Made by a program: the position numbers and the translations under genes. This document shows, piece after piece, positions 57,109 through 64,000 of a stretch of 64,000 nt of DNA. Numbering within the stretch: the first letter of the stretch is position 1; the number at the start of each line of letters is the position of its first letter. The notes under the pieces are model-generated. The model was not told where the DNA came from, made no database searches, and saw only the letters and a list, made by a program, of their open reading frames with translations. Origin of the DNA: Pleodorina starrii (taxonomy: Eukaryota > Chlorophyta > Chlorophyceae > Chlamydomonadales > Volvocaceae); NCBI GenBank assembly GCA_030267565.1, contig BRXU01000011.1, forward strand, positions 3,188,542 to 3,252,541, given 5' to 3'.

Positions 57109-60100
57109 CTGACCTGACCTGACCTGACCTGACCTGACCTGACCTGACCTGACCTGACCTGACCTGACCTGACCTGACCTGACCTGACCTGACCTGACCT
57201 GACCTGACCTGACCTGACCTGACCTGACCTGACCTGACCTGACCTGACCTGACCTGACCTGACCTGACCTGACCTGACCTGACCTGACCTGACCTGACCT
57301 GACCTGACCTGACCTGACCTGACCTGACCTGACCTGACCTGACCTGACCTGACCTGACCTGACCTGACCTGACCTGACCTGACCTGACCTGACCTGACCT
57401 GACCTGACCTGACCTGACCTGACCTGACCTGACCTGACCTGACCTGACCTGACCTGACCTGACCTGACCTGACCTGACCTGACCTGACCTGACCTGACCT
57501 GACCTGACCTGACCTGACCTGACCTGACCTGACCTGACCTGACCTGACCTGACCTGACCTGACCTGACCTGACCTGACCTGACCTGACCTGACCTGACCT
57601 GACCTGACCTGACCTGACCTGACCTGACCTGACCTGACCTGACCTGACCTGACCTGACCTGACCTGACCTGACCTGACCTGACCTGACCTGACCTGACCT
57701 GACCTGACCTGACCTGACCTGACCTGACCTGACCTGACCTGACCTGACCTGACCTGACCTGACCTGACCTGACCTGACCTGACCTGACCTGACCTGACCT
57801 GACCTGACCTGACCTGACCTGACCTGACCTGACCTGACCTGACCTGACCTGACCTGACCTGACCTGACCTGACCTGACCTGACCTGACCTGACCTGACCT
57901 GACCTGACCTGACCTGACCTGACCTGACCTGACCTGACCTGACCTGACCTGACCTGACCTGACCTGACCTGACCTGACCTGACCTGACCTGACCTGACCT
58001 GACCTGACCTGACCTGACCTGACCTGACCTGACCTGACCTGACCTGACCTGACCTGACCTGACCTGACCTGACCTGACCTGACCTGACCTGACCTGACCT
58101 GACCTGACCTGACCTGACCTGACCTGACCTGACCTGACCTGACCTGACCTGACCTGACCTGACCTGACCTGACCTGACCTGACCTGACCTGACCTGACCT
58201 GACCTGACCTGACCTGACCTGACCTGACCTGACCTGACCTGACCTGACCTGACCTGACCTGACCTGACCTGACCTGACCTGACCTGACCTGACCTGACCT
58301 GACCTGACCTGACCTGACCTGACCTGACCTGACCTGACCTGACCTGACCTGACCTGACCTGACCTGACCTGACCTGACCTGACCTGACCTGACCTGACCT
58401 GACCTGACCTGACCTGACCTGACCTGACCTGACCTGACCTGACCTGACCTGACCTGACCTGACCTGACCTGACCTGACCTGACCTGACCTGACCTGACCT
58501 GACCTGACCTGACCTGACCTGACCTGACCTGACCTGACCTGACCTGACCTGACCTGACCTGACCTGACCTGACCTGACCTGACCTGACCTGACCTGACAG
58601 GACCTGACCTGACCTGACCTGACCTGACCTGACCTGACCTGACCTGACCTGACCTGACCTGACCTGACCTGACCTGACCTGACCTGACCTGACCTGACCT
58701 GACCTGACCTGACCTGACCTGACCTGACCTGACCTGACCTGACCTGACCTGACCTGACCTGACCTGACCTGACCTGACCTGACCTGACCTGACCTGACCT
58801 GACCTGACCTGACCTGACCTGACCTGACCTGACCTGACCTGACCTGACCTGACCTGACCTGACCTGACCTGACCTGACCTGACCTGACCTGACCTGACCT
58901 GACCTGACCTGACCTGACCTGACCTGACCTGACCTGACCTGACCTGACCTGACCTGACCTGACCTGACCTGACCTGACCTGACCTGACCTGACCTGACCT
59001 GACCTGACCTGACCTGACCTGACCTGACCTGACCTGACCTGACCTGACCTGACCTGACCTGACCTGACCTGACCTGACCTGACCTGACCTGACCTGACCT
59101 GACCTGACCTGACCTGACCTGACCTGACCTGACCTGACCTGACCTGACCTGACCTGACCTGACCTGACCTGACCTGACCTGACCTGACCTGACCTGACCT
59201 GACCTGACCTGACCTTACCTTCCCTGACCTGACCTGACCTGACCTGACCTGACCTGACCTGACCTGACCTGACCTGACCTGACCTGACCTGACCTGACCT
59301 GACCTGACCTGACCTGACCTGACCTGACCTGACCTGACCTGACCTGACCTGACCTGACCTGACCTGACCTGACCTGACCTGACCTGACCTGACCTGACCT
59401 GACCTGACCTGACCTGACCTGACCTGACCTGACCTGAACTGACCTGACCTGACCTGACCTGACCTGACCTGACCTGACCTGACCTGACCTGACCTGACCT
59501 GACCTGACCTGACCTGACCTGACCTGACCTGACCTGACCTGACCTGACCTGACCTGACCTGACCTGACCTGACCTGACCTGACCTGACCTGACCTGACCT
59601 GACCTGACCTGACCTGACCTGACCTGACCTGACCTGACCTGACCTGACCTGACCTGAACTGACCTGACCTGACCTGACCTGACCTGACCTGACCTGACCT
59701 GACCTGACCTGACCTGACCTGACCTGACCTGACCTGACCTGACCTGACCTGACCTGACCTGACCTGACCTGACCTGACCTGACCTGACCTGACCTGACCT
59801 GACCTGACCTGACCTGACCTGACCTGACCTGACCTGACCTGACCTGACCTGACCTGACCTGACCTGACCTGACCTGACCTGACCTGACCTGACCTGACCT
59901 GACCTGACCTGACCTGACCTGACCTGACCTGACCTGACCTGACCTGACCTTAACTGACCTGACCTGACCTGACCTGACCTGACCTGACCTGACCTGACCT
60001 GACCTGACCTGACCTGACCTGACCTGACCTGACCTGACCTGACCTGACCTGACCTGACCTGACCTGACCTGACCTGACCTGACCTGACCTGACCTGACCT

Positions 60101-63100
60101 GACCTGACCTGACCTGACCTGACCTGACCTGACCTGACCTGACCTGACCTGACCTGACCTGACCTGACCTGACCTGACCTGACCTGACCTGACCTGACCT
60201 GACCTGACCTGACCTGACCTGACCTGACCTGACCTGACCTGACCTGACCTGACCTGACCTGACCTGACCTGACCTGACCTGACCTGACCTGACCTGACCT
60301 GACCTGACCTGACCTGACCTGACCTGACCTGACCTGACCTGACCTGACCTGACCTGACCTGACCTGACCTGACCTGACCTGACCTGACCTGACCTGACCT
60401 GACCTGACCTGACCTGACCTGACCTGACCTGACCTGACCTGACCTGACCTGACCTGACCTGACCTGACCTGACCTGACCTGACCTGACCTGACCTGACCT
60501 GACCTGACCTGACCTGACCTGACCTGACCTGACCTGACCTGACCTGACCTGACCTGACCTGACCTGACCTGACCTGACCTGACCTGACCTGACCTGACCT
60601 GACCTGACCTGACCTGACCTGACCTGACCTGACCTGACCTGACCTGACCTGACCTGACCTGACCTGACCTGACCTGACCTGACCTGACCTGACCTGACCT
60701 GACCTGACCTGACCTGACCTGACCTGACCTGACCTGACCTGACCTGACCTGACCTGACCTGACCTGACCTGACCTGACCTGACCTGACCTGACCTGACCT
60801 GACCTGACCTGACCTGACCTGACCTGACCTGACCTGACCTGACCTGACCTGACCTGACCTGACCTGACCTGACCTGACCTGACCTGACCTGACCTGACCT
60901 GAACTGACCTGACCTGACCTGACCTGACCTGACCTGACCTGACCTGACCTGACCTGACCTGACCTGACCTGACCTGACCTGACCTGACCTGACCTGACCT
61001 GACCTGACCTGACCTGACCTGACCTGACCTGACCTGACCTGACCTGACCTGACCTGACCTGACCTGACCTGACCTGACCTGACCTGACACCTGACCTGAC
61101 CTGACCTGACCTGACCTGACCTGACCTGACCTGACCTGACCTGACCTGACCTGACCTGACCTGACCTGACCTGACCTGACCTGACCTGACCTGACCTGAC
61201 CTGACCTGACCTGACCTGACCTGACCTGACCTGACCTGACCTGACCTGACCTGACCTGACCTGACCTGACCTGACCTGACCTGACCTGACCTGACCTGAC
61301 CTGACCTGACCTGACCTGACCTGACCTGACCTGACCTGACCTGACCTGACCTGACCTGACCTGACCTGACCTGACCTGACCTGACCTGACCTGACCTGAC
61401 CTGACCTGACCTGACCTGACCTGACCTGACCTGACCTGACCTGACCTGACCTGACCTGACCTGACCTGACCTGACCTGACCTGACCTGACCTGACCTGAC
61501 CTGACCTGACCTGACCTGACCTGACCTGACCTGACCTGACCTGACCTGACCTGACCTGACCTGACCTGACCTGACCTGACCTGACCTGACCTGACCTGAC
61601 CTGACCTGACCTGACCTGACCTGACCTGACCTGACCTGACCTGACCTGACCTGACCTGACCTGACCTGACCTGACCTGACCTGACCTGACCTGACCTGAC
61701 CTGACCTGACCTGACCTGACCTGACCTGACCTGACCTGACCTGACCTGACCTGACCTGACCTGACCTGACCTGACCTGACCTGACCTGACCTGACCTGAC
61801 CTGACCTGACCTGACCTGACCTGACCTGACCTGACCTGACCTGACCTGACCTGACCTGACCTGACCTGACCTGACCTGACCTGACCTGACCTGACCTGAC
61901 CTGACCTGACCTGACCTGACCTGACCTGACCTGACCTGACCTGACCTGACCTGACCTGACCTGACCTGACCTGACCTGACCTGACCTGACCTGACCTGAC
62001 CTGACCTGACCTGACCTGACCTGACCTGACCTGACCTGACCTGACCTGACCTGACCTGACCTGACCTGACCTGACCTGACCTGACCTGACCTGACCTGAC
62101 CTGACCTGACCTGACCTGACCTGACCTGACCTGACCTGACCTGACCTGACCTGACCTGACCTGACCTGACCTGACCTGACCTGACCTGACCTGACCTGAC
62201 CTGACCTGACCTGACCTGACCTGACCTGACCTGACCTGACCTGACCTGACCTGACCTGACCTGACCTGACCTGACCTGACCTGACCTGACCTGACCTGAC
62301 CTGACCTGACCTGACCTGACCTGACCTGACCTGACCTGACCTGACCTGACCTGACCTGACCTGACCTGACCTGACCTGACCTGACCTGACCTGACCTGAC
62401 CTGACCTGACCTGACCTGACCTGACCTGACCTGACCTGACCTGACCTGACCTGACCTGACCTGACCTGACCTGACCTGACCTGACCTGACCTGACCTGAC
62501 CTGACCTGACCTGACCTGATCTGACCTGACCTGACCTGACCTGACCTGACCTGACCTGACCTGACCTGACCTGACCTGACCTGACCTGACCTGACCTGAC
62601 CTGACCTGACCTGACCTGACCTGACCTGACCTGACCTGACCTGACCTGACCTGACCTGACCTGACCTGACCTGACCTGACCTGACCTGACCTGACCTGAC
62701 CTGACCTGACCTGACCTGACCTGACCTGACCTGACCTGACCTGACCTGACCTGACCTGACCTGACCTGACCTGACCTGACCTGACCTGACCTGACCTGAC
62801 CTGACCTGACCTGACCTGACCTGACCTGACCTGACCTGACCTGACCTGACCTGACCTGACCTGACCTGACCTGACCTGACCTGACCTGACCTGACCTGAC
62901 CTGACCTGACCTGACCTGACCTGACCTGACCTGACCTGACCTGACCTGACCTGACCTGACCTGACCTGACCTGACCTGACCTGACCTGACCTGACCTGAC
63001 CTGACCTGACCTGACCTGACCTGACCTGACCTGACCTGACCTGACCTGACCTGACCTGACCTGACCTGACCTGACCTGACCTGACCTGACCTGACCTGAC

Positions 63101-64000
63101 CTGACCTGACCTGACCTGACCTGACCTGACCTGACCTGACCTGACCTGACCTGACCTGACCTGACCTGACCTGACCTGACCTGACCTGACCTGACCTGAC
63201 CTGACCTGACCTGACCTGACCTGACCTGACCTGACCTGACCTGACCTGACCTGACCTGACCTGACCTGACCTGACCTGACCTGACCTGACCTGACCTGAC
63301 CTGACCTGACCTGACCTGACCTGACCTGACCTGACCTGACCTGACCTGACCTGACCTGACCTGACCTGACCTGACCTGACCTGACCTGACCTGACCTGAC
63401 CTGACCTGACCTGACCTGACCTGACCTGACCTGACCTGACCTGACCTGACCTGACCTGACCTGACCTGACCTGACCTGACCTGACCTGACCTGACCTGAC
63501 CTGACCTGACCTGACCTGACCTGACCTGACCTGACCTGACCTGACCTGACCTGACCTGACCTGACCTGACCTGACCTGACCTGACCTGACCTGACCTGAC
63601 CTGACCTGACCTGACCTGACCTGACCTGACCTGACCTGACCTGACCTGACCTGACCTGACCTGACCTGACCTGACCTGACCTGACCTGACCTGACCTGAC
63701 CTGACCTGACCTGACCTGACCTGACCTGACCTGACCTGACCTGACCTGACCTGACCTGACCTGACCTGACCTGACCTGACCTGACCTGACCTGACCTGAC
63801 CTGACCTGACCTGACCTGACCTGACCTGACCTGACCTCACCTGACCTGACCTGACCTGACCTGACCTGACCTGACATGACCTGACCTGACCTGACCTGAC
63901 CTGACCTGACCTGACCTGACCTGACCTGACCTGACCTGACCTGACCTGACCTGACCTGACCTGACCTGACCTGACCTGACCTGACCTGACCTGACCTGAC

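Larger units (their letters stand above)
34856..64000 (+). repeat. Giant pentanucleotide satellite (CTGAC)n
   Basis: 29,145 bp, about 5,829 units, of a 5-bp repeat reading CTGAC on the plus strand and GTCAG on the minus, uninterrupted and continuing past the window. Only a few dozen units differ from consensus. The register shifts at about 42475, 47443, 57061 and 61088, where one or a few bases were lost or gained. No variant is visible between about 35058 and 39805. There is no CG dinucleotide in the consensus. It is not the TTTTAGGG telomere repeat of this group. The minus strand has no stop codon in any frame, so the very long open frames here (reading RSGQV repeatedly) are not genes. Function unknown; centromeric, subtelomeric or heterochromatic satellite are all possible. 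Confidence 0.97.

Noticed and set aside
35022..63877. Minus-strand open frames of 7,353 and 3,727 codons
   Set aside because: They are only the (GTCAG)n repeat read as RSGQV; every minus frame is open by arithmetic, and there is no unique protein sequence, splice structure or regulatory context.
34856..64000. Telomere array
   Set aside because: The unit CTGAC/GTCAG does not match TTTTAGGG or any G-run telomere repeat known for green algae.
34856..64000. Nuclear-receptor response elements (AGGTCA direct repeats on the minus strand)
   Set aside because: AGGTCA appears in every unit only because of the repeat; green algae have no nuclear hormone receptors.
34856..64000. CRISPR array
   Set aside because: There are no spacers between repeat units, and the rest of the window is eukaryotic.

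Overview
This window is nuclear DNA of a green alga, most probably a volvocine or other chlamydomonadalean species. The non-repeat part is very GC-rich. Genes are cut into many short exons by GT-AG introns full of G/C runs and GT/CA microsatellites. The proteins carry long Ala, Gly and Glu tracts, and TGTAA, the usual poly(A) signal of this group, lies downstream of three genes. One gene is a plastid RNA polymerase-associated protein, so the cell has plastids. I cannot name the species.

The left half (1-31,755) holds five genes that I rebuilt exon by exon, with reading phase matching across every junction. PTAC3/PAP1-like (minus, 12,479 to 220, running off the left edge) has PPR-like and SAP domains and an acidic tail, and would serve chloroplast transcription. 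RPC4 (minus, 16,035 to 13,195) is a nuclear RNA polymerase III subunit. A 939-residue F-box protein (plus, 17,018-21,986) is divergent from RPC4. A leucine-rich-repeat protein, possibly axonemal (plus, 23,910-28,467), converges on a THYN1-like EVE-domain protein (minus, 31,755 to 29,175). The genes look like independent eukaryotic units. A short dispersed repeat family (core CCACGTATAGGCCGGAGCC) is sprinkled through their introns and flanks.

From 32,112 to 34,682 lies a Mutator-like (MULE) DNA transposon. It has about 400-bp inverted terminal repeats, a matched GGTT terminus at each end and a 9-bp target-site duplication, GACGTTAGG. It is too short to be autonomous and carries broken coding remnants and a small tandem duplication.

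From 34,856 to the right edge (29,145 bp, about 5,829 units, continuing beyond) the sequence is one almost perfect pentanucleotide satellite, (CTGAC)n on the plus strand. Its few variants recur as the same types (CTGTA eight times, CTGAA about nine times), which points to spread by recombination or copying. The huge minus-strand open frames here are artefacts of the repeat. The satellite and the transposon beside it are the most unusual content of the window.
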